From Caenorhabditis remanei (taxonomy: Eukaryota; Nematoda; Chromadorea; Rhabditida; Rhabditidae): DNA of 64,000 bases. The translations under genes were made by a program, and so were the position numbers. The DNA lies in assembly GCF_010183535.1 (NCBI RefSeq), contig NC_071330.1, positions 3,453,717-3,517,716 on the forward strand. The letters are read 5' to 3'. A model generated the notes under the pieces. It saw nothing but the letters and a program-made list of their open reading frames with translations. It had not been told where the DNA came from and did no database searches. The number at the start of each line of letters is the position of its first letter. The stretch's first letter is position 1. Shown in pieces: positions 43,965 to 52,955 of the stretch.

Positions 43965-45621
43965 CTATGTCTGAATCGTGGAGCCACCACACGGAGTCGC
44001 CTCGAGACACACATTGACTTCTTTGCTCTTCTTGCGTGATGCCTGAGTACGACAGCTCTTCGCAGATCCGCCACTTCTCGACGCAGAACGACGAGATCTC
44101 ATCGATTGCTTCTCGAGTGGCTTCTCGGGTCCACCGCACACATAGTTTGTCAGCCAGCATCCCTTGTTCTGTTGTCCACGTTTGTATTCCTCAACGAATC
44201 CAGTCATCGAACCGATTGGAGCGGCGGTGACCACGTCTGGAAGAAGAAAACTACACAATTTGTGGGCGGAGTCGGGGAGCTTATAATCTACATAACATAA
44301 AGCTATTCTTTTTTGGGATGAGATTTTGAGTGGGAAATTTGAAAACGGAATAAAAAGTTGTTTCCAAACCGATTTTCAGATTTCATTCGTATTACGGTAG
44401 AGCGCAATTGTTAAGGATCTCCACCGCATGGCGTAAGCTGACGTAAACGCGCTTCGTCGCAAAACGGTTAACACAGTGCAAAAAAGACTTGGCTGAGTGC
44501 CAAATTTGAATTTACCGTATATTTGTCGTATCTTTGATATAAACCGCGACGCGCACGCAACGCGACTCGGATAACATTCAAATCTTTGTTACGGACCTTA
44601 CGCCTGGCACAGCTGTGGACCTAATGAGCTAATAGTTTATATATATTTATTGACAGAAGTAAAATAACGAAAGGAATACATTAAGAAGGGGGAGACTAGA
44701 TACATCCCTCACGAGATGGACTAGTAAAAAAAAATGAAGAAAAATGAGTGAGAATTGGAATAGGGGGTAAAATGACCGGGAGAAAAATTAATGGAGTTAG
44801 CAAGTTGAGGAAGCGAAGAAAACCGGGGGAGAGTATGACAATTAACTAAAATGCTAAAAAGGGTAATAGAGGAGTTAAGGAGAGTTTCGAATTTAGATGG
44901 AGAAAGGAATTGGGGAACATTAGCAGTAATAGCATTCCAAATTGGAATGGAGGATGCAAAAAAATCGGGGATAGACGGATGGCTTTCAAGGGGTTTTCTA
45001 GTAAGGTTTGCATTTTGAATAGTTTTGGTGCAATTCAAATTTTGAAAACAGATTCGGAACTCTCAAAACTCTAATTCTTACTGGTAAGCTATGGTTACGA
45101 CGATTCAGAATCTCTTTCAAATTTTGATTAGCGTTCAAATGTCGTATGGTTTTGATGTTTGTAAAATTCTGAAAACAGATTCAGAATCTTCGCGACTTCA
45201 GCTTTTCGGTCAACTAACGTTTTTGTGATTGTTAAGAAAATTATATGACGGGAAAGCTAACGTTTTAAGAATTCAGATTCTAGTTTCACATTTTGATTAG
45301 AGCCATTTTGAACCGAGTTGCGAGACTTTTTGTCCCTGCCAAAATTTGCATCTCGGCTCAGTTTCGTCCTATCCACAATCTAAAACCTGCTTCAGAATCC
45401 CAATGGTGTTAGCTTCCTAACCATACCTCTATCTTTCAAATTAAACATTCCCCTCATAGCAATCTCACCTTTCTCAATATTGATAGCAGTAAGTGTATCC
45501 AACTCCTCCACATCAATCGGATGATCAGACGACTCGATACATGTGGCACTTCCCGGCAGATTGATGATCGTCTGTGGAGCCGAAAACTGCTCCGTGAACA
45601 TGTCGGAAAGAAAGAATGCAT
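43965..45621 (-). CDS. Gene A copy 1, unknown protein (3' exons)
   Basis: Two exons on the minus strand, 45621-45469 and 44236-43965, join in phase 1 with GTGAG and TTCTTCCAG borders. If translation starts at the ATG at 45601 the product is 134 aa beginning MFTEQFSAP. A plausible acceptor (TTTTCATTAG) just upstream, with an open frame before the ATG, suggests further 5' exons that I could not find, so it may be partial. The C-terminal half is Ser/Arg/Lys-rich and has six Cys (KGCWLTNYVCGG, AKSCRTQ, EVNVCLEATPCGG). I recognise no family. It converges on msi-1. Its intron carries repeats and, in this copy only, a retrotransposon tail. Confidence 0.7.
44399..44623. repeat. Repeat related to the 1-1030 cluster
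   Basis: Shares TTGGCTGAGTGCCAAATTTG, the CGCGACGCGCACGCAACGCG boxes and TTACGGACCTTACGCC with 250-480, in inverse orientation. It lies in the gene A intron. Confidence 0.55.
44610..45029 (-). mobile_element. Non-LTR retrotransposon tail, copy 1 only
   Basis: About 420 bp present here but replaced by about 40 bp in copy 2 (56324-56364). The minus-strand frame reads ASSIPIWNAITANVPQF and SPSKFETLL, resembling the RT-distal tail of LINE proteins (a WN-LP motif followed by an F--L helix). It is 5'-truncated. The family assignment rests on pattern only. Confidence 0.4.
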
Positions 45622-45654
45622 CTAATGAAAATTAATGTAAATTTTCAAAAAATT

Positions 45655-45760
45655 CGATAAATTTTGTGAAAAATTGTTTTAAAAAAGTTTTGACTCCGTG
45701 CTGGCCGGACCGGGCCGGGCCGGCAAACTTCTCCACCGGGCTGATGTTTTGCAAGTCTGA
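45655..45760. repeat. GGCCGGGCCGG fragment in gene A upstream region
   Basis: A short GC-rich block (GGCCGGACCGGGCCGGGCCG) followed by TTTTGCAAGTCTG, the right end of a GGCCCGG-family element. Confidence 0.4.
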
Positions 45761-46149
45761 AAATGGACAAGAAAAGATCATATTTAGTTTCAAGCAGTGT
45801 TAACAAATTTCGTTCAAAGCGATCGGTTTTGCAGAATTTTCGTATTGAAAAGCATCTGAAATATCCTGTAAATAAGATTCCATAAAAATTTTGTTCAGTG
45901 GTTTTTTGATTTGATAACAGTTTTTCCCTGATCTTGAATAAAAAATCAGAAAATTATTTTATTTTGGATTGGGCTCATGGGCCATAAAACAGTTTTATTG
46001 CTTTTGAATAGGAAGATCTTAGTGAAAAAGGGCACGTTCCAGAGAAGATGCACACAAAAGAAAAGACGTCTTCAAATCAGCTACTGCGAACGCCAGTTGT
46101 TTAAAATTCTGTTTCCTAGCCATATAAAACTTTGTAACTTCATCTTGAA

Positions 46150-46421
46150 TTTTCCCGGCCTGAAGGCCCGGAAAATTGGCGCCAAATTCAAAAATTCAAT
46201 TTTTTTTCGAATTTTCGAATTTTTTTCGCCAAATTTTCGACTATCATTGAGAATTAGGAGAAATTCTGAAAAAGCATCAAAAATTGAAAAATTTTCAAAA
46301 AAAAATTTGGGAAAAAAAATATCATTTTTGAAGCCGGGTCTTGAAAATTTCCTCCCGGCCCGGCCCGGGCCTTCGGGCTTTGCCGGGCCTTGCTGGGCCT
46401 GCCCGGGCCTTGACAACTATG
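46150..46421. mobile_element. GGCCCGG-family element, copy 1
   Basis: Starts near GGCCTGAAGGCCCGG and ends GGGCCTTGACAACTATG, with the usual AT-rich core. It creates the spurious frames at 45977-46543 (plus) and 46081-46416 (minus). Confidence 0.6.
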
Positions 46422-46582
46422 TAATTTATGATGTTTTTTTTAATCGTCAAAGTTCTGAGTACCTTCAAAAAACTGAAGTAACGAAAACATTACAGCTCCT
46501 AAACGCTTTATTTAAAGAATGTTATAAAATCCGTTTAGGTTGAATAATTTGAAGCAGATTGATTCTCTAATAAATTGAACTT

Positions 46583-47134
46583 AAAGGAGGACTGAAGTCA
46601 TATTTTTTATTTCATATTCTGATACTTCAGAAAATTCTGAACAATTTTTATCATTGGAGAATGTGCTAAAAATCGCTCCAAGCGCCCTAAATTCATGTTT
46701 TCCCAGCTCAAATTGAGCTTTCGTGGAAGAGTTTTCCCATGTGTATTTTTGCCCCGTGTAGTCCTCTCGGACAAAAAGATTTCTTTAATTTCTTGATTTC
46801 TCGTTTTCTTGCTTTTTTCAACAAATTTTCGTGTTTCTTTCAATTTATATCGTTCAATTTATATCGTAAAAAAGGAAAAAAACACGAAAATTTGTTGAAA
46901 AAAGCAAGAAAACGAGAAATCAAGAAATTAAAGAAATCATTTTGTCCGGAAGGAATACACTGGGGTGAAAATACGCATGGGAAAACTCTTCCACGAAAGC
47001 TCAATTTGAGTCGGGAAAACGTGAAATTAGGGCATTTGGAGCGATTTTTAGCATATGCTCCAATGATGAAAGTTGCTCAGAATTTTCTGAAGTATCAGAA
47101 TATGAAATAAAAAATATGACTTCAGTCCTCCTTT
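46583..47134. mobile_element. Snap-back element, complete, copy 1
   Basis: Starts AAAGGAGGACTGAAGTCATA and ends with its reverse complement at 47134. The arms pair along nearly the whole 550 bp around about 46860, where AAATTTTCGTGTTTC mirrors GAAAATTTGTTG-containing sequence. Several frames mimic proteins (GKTLPRKLNLSRENV and similar) but arise from the repeat. Confidence 0.75.
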
Positions 47135-47258
47135 CAACAAGCATTTAGTAATAAAACAAAGGTTCATAGAAAATCCATAAGAAGCATCGTTGAAATAAAA
47201 CTAGACGACCGAAGTTTTAAGTATCATCCAATAGTAGTCAATGCAATTAATAGCACTA

Positions 47259-47706
47259 TCATTTTTGGAATATTTTATAACTGACTCTCTTCCATGTAAT
47301 TTTGATGTTCTTCCACAGTTTCTTACAATTTTTCTCCGATTTTCGAATGCCGTTTTTTTCTCCCCAAACCTTAAGACCGTATCGCTTTTCTCTCTTCTCC
47401 AAAACGACATTCCACTCCTCTAAAAACTCCAAATCACTCAAAATGTTTTTAACGCTCGCTTCCATGAGTTCATCTCTTATGTCTTCATAAGTTGTTGGAC
47501 TAGCATAGCAAATCCCTTCGAACCGTTCCAGACGAGTCGTTCTTCTATCAACTTCTATATATTCTTCCATACATTTGTCCACCAACATTCTACGATAAGA
47601 TTCCTGAAGATAAAATAAAGATTGAAGGTTTGAGATTTGAACTCACCCATGAACAAATTTCACAGTTCGGCTCGCATGGGAGTTGAATTGAATACCATGG
47701 CTTCAT
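47259..47706 (-). CDS. Gene B copy 1, small unknown protein, 2 exons
   Basis: Exon 1 (47706-47647) encodes exactly 20 residues starting MKPWYSIQLPCEPNCEICSW. Exon 2 (47603-47259) continues in phase 0 after a 43-base intron with GTGAGT and ATCTTCAG borders, giving 134 aa. Exon 1 is Cys-rich (CEPNCEIC). Exon 2 is charged and largely helical in character (EEYIEVDRRTTRLERFEG, RDELMEASVKNILSDLEF) with a very basic C-terminus. There is no signal peptide, membrane segment or family I recognise. The short intron and clean frame support a real gene. Copy 2 differs by one conservative residue (K to R). Confidence 0.65.
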
Positions 47707-48117
47707 GAGTTCTAAAGTAAATACAACTTGAGTCATTTTTGAATCAAAATCGAAGAAAACCACAAAAAATAACCTTTAAAACAATGAAAGTTTGAAAAAG
47801 TTGAAAAATCAGCGAAGATTATAAAAACAAATCACGATACTCCGAGGTGGTATGCAAACGATACTTTTCAGACAAATCGCATACCTAAATTGTTTTGTTC
47901 AAAGTTGAAAAAGATAAGTAATAGTTTTGAAAAGAAATAATATTGAGAAAGACCAATTTTTTGGAAGGAAGTTAGTTTACAAAAAATATTAAAATAGTGC
48001 AAATGAAATATAATGTAATATGAGCAAAAAATTTAGTCTCAGAAAACCGTGTTTGTATAATTCCATATCAGAATATCGTAAGAAATCGATTGCCTATCTG
48101 CTCAGGCAATCATTTTC
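47707..48117. other. AT-rich spacer upstream of gene B
   Basis: No gene seen. Presumably contains the gene B promoter (it reads leftwards). Confidence 0.4.
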
Positions 48118-48438
48118 GTGCAGTATTTTCTGAAGCGATCTCATCGGAAGAACAAGTGCCCTTCTATCTCTCTTTCCCGTCCTCACAGGGTCATATATGG
48201 ACCATATGAATTCAAATATTTCTGCCGCGAAACCTGCAGTATACTGAAGCGCGTTTGCACACCAATTGACAGGCTACCAATAGAGTCGCTTCGTACGTTG
48301 TTTGGTTTGCAATTCACGGTAAAACTTCGCACAAAAGATCGGATTTATCAAAGAAAAAAAAATCAACATGATCGCCTCACTAAATTGGTTATTGAATCTA
48401 TATGTTTTGAATTTCGCGCTAAATTTACAAGAACGTAA
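48118..48438 (+). CDS. Possible exon or eroded coding sequence, copy 1
   Basis: An open frame of 106 aa, possibly entered by a splice at TTTTCGTGCAG (acceptor ending at 48122), rich in K, R and C (YFCRETCSILKRVCTPIDR). Codon-like composition and a stop at TAA are the only support. No partner exon is found, and its perfect identity with copy 2 (59445-59765) merely reflects recent duplication. Confidence 0.3.
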   Translation: MQYFLKRSHRKNKCPSISLSRPHRVIYGPYEFKYFCRETCSILKRVCTPIDRLPIESLRTLFGLQFTVKLRTKDRIYQRKKNQHDRLTKLVIESICFEFRAKFTRT

Positions 48439-48836
48439 ATGCTGGACTATTCATGACCCTGTGTCTCCTGTCAGTAATTTTAAAATAAAATTTCCATCCC
48501 TGATTTTTCCGATAATCGATTTTTTCCGATCTTGATTTAAAGTTCGAAAACCCTTAAATTTTTCTATTGGAGCTATTTGTTTCAAAAAATTTGTTTGAAT
48601 AAAAAATTATGATGAATTTGTTTCTGACAGCCCGTACACTGTGCTACAGCTCCAGATGTCAAAAACAGTGTTCTTGGAAAATCGTCATAATAATAAAGAA
48701 TTATCAAAATTTGTCGAAAATTATACCAAAAAATGCCATTTGAGTTTATTTTCAATTAAAATTATAATTAGACAAAAAAATTCAAATTTTTTTCGGTCCA
48801 AAAAAAAAGGACGACAGTTTTTATAACGAGGAAGAA

Positions 48837-49332
48837 TCAGAGCTGGATGAGTGAGAATTTGATAAGGAAGTAGAAGGCAACCGAGAAGAAGTATGGGAGA
48901 ACGAGGATCACAGCGTCAATACTTTTAGTAGAAGAATCATAGAACCTAGAGTAGATATCCACTTGACAGTCGCCGATTGGTTTAGCGCGGAAGTTGTTCG
49001 TATCCAGGAGAAGACCGCTACTCTAAAGTCAATCAAAATCCGGCCAACTTCCGACCAACTTCTGACGCGGACCGTATCGAACCCCTTGATCGCCTTGTTG
49101 GTTTTTTGCTCGCGCATAAAAACAGCTGAGCTATCGCTTTTGAAATGTCCGGTTCAGAAATTCCTGGTTGCAAAACGTCCGATTGCGTTGAGCAAGACAG
49201 AAACTTCTTACCGGCAATTTTTTGGTAAAAGAAGTTCACACTGTCCGACCCATTCCAAAACAAAATACTACATTCATCCAGCACCCGTCGTAACAAAACA
49301 TACAACTGATAGTTAAAACTCCGAATGCCCAA
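48837..49332 (-). pseudogene. Possible eroded membrane-protein gene, copy 1
   Basis: On the minus strand a frame from 49022 to the stop at 48837 encodes 61 residues ending in a convincing membrane tail (VILVLPYFFSVAFYFLIKFS), preceded by CQVDIYSRFYDSS. Upstream, 49332-49212 reads as an exon (LYVLLRRVLDECSILFWNG) ending at a good GTAAGA donor, but the phases do not match: joining them shifts frame. Either another exon is missing or the gene is broken. A plus-strand frame (48963-49316) overlaps it and could be the shadow. Confidence 0.3.
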
Positions 49333-49383
49333 ACCACTGATCTATTTATCAAAAAGTTCAAAAAATACTATACGCCATAGTTG

Positions 49384-49835
49384 TCCGGAATCCGGATTCC
49401 GCAATTCCGGGTTTTTTTTGACATTCCGGTTCCGGTTCCGGATTCCGGAAAATGAAAATTTTCATTCCGATTCCGGATTCCGGTTTTTTGAATTTTTTTC
49501 CGGAATTCTGAAGTTTAAATTTTAAAATTTTTTTGAGTTTTAAGGACAACTGCATTACTTCTTTTTCGGTTTTGATCCTCAAAAGTAGTTTCAAACTTTA
49601 TATATCATTAAAAACACTCGAAAAAATGACTTGGCCTTGCAAATTTATCGAATCATTCCGGAGTTCCGGGTTTTTTCGTCATTCCGGTTCCGGATTCCGG
49701 ATTCCGGAAAATTAAAATTTTGATTCCGGTATTTGAAAAACTTCTTTCCGGTTCCGGATTCCGGATTCCGGAAAATGAAAATTTTGATTCCGGTTCCGGA
49801 TTCCGGATTCCGGTTTTTCGGAAAATGGCATTCCG
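49384..49835. repeat. TTCCGG minisatellite, copy 1
   Basis: Three clusters of ATTCCGG / TTCCGGTTCCGG units broken by AAAATGAAAATTTT spacers and about 130 bp of unique DNA. All frames show pseudo-repeats (FRIPENE). Confidence 0.7.
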
Positions 49836-50274
49836 TACAACTATGCTATACGCCTTACTTTTGATCAACCGGTAATGAAATTATGGAAATTCTCGAGTTT
49901 TCCTATTTCCGGCAATTTTAAAAAAAATTGGGAGACATGATTCCTCATTCATCTTTTTGTAATTACCACCTAAACTCAACATTTGATGTTTTTGAAAAGT
50001 TTAAATTTATTTTTATCAATTTGAAACAAGTGATGTCCAAAAAAACAACATTTTCATAACCTTTCGATCGATACTCTAGATTTCGACGGAGCCATCTACA
50101 GACAACGCGAACCAACTGTTGCAGATGCAGTCAACATACTTCCAGATTCATGCACTACATGTACCATGTCATAACCAACGCCAATAACTATTTTCAAATA
50201 ATACTAATATCATGGTCAAGCTCCTTTTTGTTTTTTACGTGAACTGAACTTTCTTCCTGTTTTTTTTTCCACAG

Positions 50275-50371
50275 GCTGACGTGTCAAAAATGACGATGCA
50301 AAAAATCCTACAAAAGCAACGATATCAGTTCTTTTCTTTTTGCTCCTTTCATTGATTTACTCTTCTTGAAA
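50275..50371 (+). promoter_or_regulatory. Gene C leader with upstream ORF, copy 1
   Basis: TTTTTTTTTCCACAG ends at 50274, a strong trans- or cis-splice acceptor. The following 97-base leader contains an upstream ATG starting a 21-codon frame (MTMQKILQKQRYQFF...) that stops before the gene C ATG at 50372. Confidence 0.45.
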
Positions 50372-52008
50372 ATGTCGTAAGTTCCCCTTTCTGCTATCCT
50401 CATTCAGCCATCTTCATTCCATGAGAAAATCGTTTCTGTTTCACTTTTCACAGCTGAAATCCTTCATGGGAATGGTAGATTATATCTAATTTTCAGCGAT
50501 GATAGTTCTAGTTCGTTTCAAGTACACGTTGTCGAGTGAGTATTTCTGTTTCTTGTTTCTAAAGATTTTAAACTAAAAATTTTATTCCAAAAATCTCAAT
50601 TTTCTTTCAGCGAAACGGCGGGAACTGTTCCAGAGTGAGTTATCTAGGGAACCTTTGAAAAAAAACTGAAGCGGAAAACCTCGGATTCTCATTATTCGAT
50701 ACCAGAAATTTTGATGCTCATGTTCAAACTATGAAATACGGCTTTTTTATTTATAAAATGTCTTCATTTAGAAGTCAAGTGCCTGCATCTTCATCTCAAT
50801 TGGCTCAGTAAGTATAATTGGAAAATATTTCCTAACAGAAAATTTCAGGCATCTTCAATCTGTGTATGGAAAACAATCTGCTCTATCTGCGTAAGTTGTA
50901 AATTGTCGAGTATTGCACTGTCTCCCAGGCCCCAAAGAGAACTGCAAGGATAATTTTGATCAACTTTCACAAAACGAAATTTTTGAGAAACTTGTAGAAA
51001 CTAAGATTTTTCTATTGAATGGGTGGATAATGCATTCAGATTATCTCTAAAACTGAAATTTTCTTACTTCCGACCTTGAGCTTTACGTTAAGTACTAAAG
51101 TAGTAAAGTTTCACACCTGCAATTTTCTCAAAAATTTGGTTTCGTGATAGTAGATCAAAAACTTCCTTGCAGTTCTTTTTGCAGACTGGGAGACCGTGTG
51201 TTGCAATATTTTTCAAAAACGTCATTTAACGAATTTTCAGTCATATCGCAAAAATCAAGGGACCAAGACAATCACCGTGAGTAAAGAACAATTCTGGTTT
51301 ATTTCCCGATTCCGTTCGAGAGATGTTTCACTTATGTGAGATTAATTAAAATTGTGACAACAAACCTGTTTGAAAACTGAGCACACGGAGAAGTTACCAA
51401 TTTAAGAGGCGATTTTTGATGGACTACTTTGAGTTATGAAAAAACAATCTAATTAGTATTTTTCAGAACTCGCCTTAATGCGAGGAAAGTTAAAAGCATT
51501 CGAAATCATGTTTGGGAAAGAGATGCAAACAAAAGACGTTGTAGTGCGTCGAGGCCTAGCAGACTTCAGAACCGAAAATCTCATGTAAAAACCAGATAGC
51601 AAAAGACTAGCCTTTTCATCAAAATATTTCAGGTTGACCTTGCTCATCTGGCTGGGTTTTTTTTGTCTGTGATGGGCTTGAATTTGGGAATCTTAGGAAC
51701 AATGGACATCGCTGAAGTAAAATCTATTGGAATACCAAAACCTGTTCTATTTTGGACCGGTGTCGCTACAGGACTGCTTGGAATTGTCCTTCTCATCATA
51801 CCCGGTTTCATCGTTAGTTTATGCCACATTTTTTTCTAGTTTGAGAGTGTCACATGTTCACTCACCGTGATACTTCGCGAAGTCAGAGTTGAATTTTGAT
51901 TTTCAATTTCAGAACTTCTGCACGGAAAATGTTCGTTGTCTTACCTGGTTGAAGCTGAAATCTTTTTGTTTGATCTTCATCTGCGGACAAGTTGAAGTTG
52001 ATGATTAA
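50372..52008 (+). CDS. Gene C copy 1, two-TM membrane protein from microexons, 9 exons
   Basis: Exons 50372-50376, 50497-50535, 50611-50634, 50772-50807, 50849-50890, 51241-51276, 51467-51584, 51633-51812 and 51913-52008 join in frame to 191 aa. All borders are GT/AG with good TTTCAG acceptors. The first exon carries only ATGTC. The first six introns are all phase 2 and exons 2-6 are 24-42 bases, all multiples of three; the last two introns are phase 0. The N-half is Ser-rich and hydrophilic (MSDDSSSSFQVHVV...), then strongly basic (ANKRRCSASRPSRLQNRKS). Exon 8 encodes a membrane hairpin: LAGFFLSVMGLNLGILG and VLFWTGVATGLLGIVLLII with a short loop. The C-tail is Cys-containing, ending GQVEVDD. 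AATAAA lies at 52057. The hairpin with a proline-glycine exit loosely recalls TMEM230/TMEM134-type proteins, a weak guess. Confidence 0.8.
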
Positions 52009-52334
52009 AGTTAAACTGATTACTTGTTTTTATTTTAACGATTCTACGATTCTATGAATAAAATTCGTTTACAAGCAAAGGAAACTTACGATATATTACC
52101 ACAAGAAACGACTAGCGCCCCCCGCTTCCCAGCGGGCTCCTCTAGACGGGCTTTGCCTTGTACGCAGTGTTAAGCAAGCTTTGAATTTTTGATCTACGAC
52201 CATTTTGTAGCAAATGACTTGATTTCTGATTTTATGTGACCCGAGCAAGCATCAATTCAGTATCGTTCGAATGGTGGTAAGATGATGGTTCTACGACAAT
52301 TTTGAGCAGAATTATGAGGGTTTGGAGACACCGC
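52009..52334. other. Gene C 3' UTR and spacer
   Basis: Contains AATAAA at 52057-52062 and a GC hairpin (CCCGCTTCCCAGCGGG) near 52120-52136. Nothing else is seen. Confidence 0.4.
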
Positions 52335-52908
52335 TTTTTTTATTATATTTTATTTGAAACGAAGGAACAAGTCACTGACACGTTACATTCAGAAGAGGAG
52401 TTGAGTGAGATTTAAATTAGACCGGGTCACAGAATTAGATGGTATGGGTATTGAGGGTAAGATATTTAGTAAGATTTAGTTTGGCAATATTAGATTCAAA
52501 ACACCGGGAAGAAATTTTAACGGGGAAAACATGTTCAGGAAGTTCATTCCAATTTAATGCACGATTACCAATGAATTGTGAACGTTGATTGGATGTATTC
52601 TTTAAGGCGCACCGAATGTAATATTTGTGCCTACGTAAGTTGGCGACATCAGGATAATACGTACGAAGGTTATCATAAGTGCATATCTCCTTAGATATGA
52701 GGGATTTGTATATGCACAGTAGGTCATTAATAAGTCTCCTATATTCCAGTGATTCCAACTTCCAGGTTTCCAGACAATCAAAATACGATATGTAGCTCAT
52801 ATTGAACTTTTTGTAACATCGATATAAAAATGATTTCTGGAGCGATTCCAGCTTCCGAATCATAACTTTTGTTATAGGTGAGAACACAACGGTGCCATAC
52901 TTGATTAT
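52335..52908 (-). mobile_element. 5'-truncated LINE (non-LTR retrotransposon) fragment, copy 1
   Basis: The minus-strand frame (stop at 52435) carries an RT-distal segment: SIIKYGTVVFSPITKVMIRK, KLESLQKSFLYRCYKK, LESLEYRRLINDLLCIYKSL and ALNWNELPEHVFPV. These match the order seen after the catalytic fingers in CR1/RTE/Jockey-like polyproteins. The catalytic RT part is missing. The frame runs straight through the duplication junction into msi-1-derived DNA, so its first 26 or so residues are not LINE. The left side is the 3' UTR of the element. Confidence 0.7.
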
Positions 52909-52955
52909 TGACCGCTGGCTCTGTCTGGGCTCTGTTCTGCTGGCTCTGTCTGTCG
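52905..52955. other. Tandem duplication junction
   Basis: LINE sequence gives way to msi-1 3' UTR sequence across a short filler with CTGGCTCTGTC twice and GGCTCTGT once more. In the parent 3' UTR (42375-42390) the phrase is CTGGCTCTGGCTCTGTCGAA. The repeated phrase looks like templated filler at a repaired end. Confidence 0.75.

Larger units (their letters stand above)
42378..52910. repeat. Tandem duplication, copy 1
   Basis: Begins about 15 bases after the msi-1 stop and runs through genes A, B and C to a LINE fragment. Copy 2 follows directly in the same orientation, starting about 52938. Offsets between copies step from 10554 (msi-1 3' UTR) to 11644 (gene A last exon), 11328 (gene A first exon) and 11341 (gene C), each step explained by a discrete indel. 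Between the indels the copies look about 98-99% or more identical by eye. Confidence 0.9.

Noticed and set aside
44036..44300. Plus-strand frames over gene A exon 2 (also 55680-55944)
   Set aside because: They are shadows of the minus-strand exon, which has matching splice sites and a joined partner exon.
45977..46543. 188-aa plus-strand frame (and its copy at 57305-57871)
   Set aside because: It runs through a GGCCCGG-family element and its flanks. An antisense frame covers the same repeat, and identity between copies is explained by the recent duplication.
46607..47110. Frames with GKTLPRKLNLSRENV-type repeats on both strands (also 24420-24755 and 57935-58336)
   Set aside because: Both strands of the snap-back element translate to the same peptide because the arms are complementary. 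The frames come from the repeat, not a gene.
49533..49715. FRIPENE-repeat frames on both strands
   Set aside because: Produced by the TTCCGG minisatellite.
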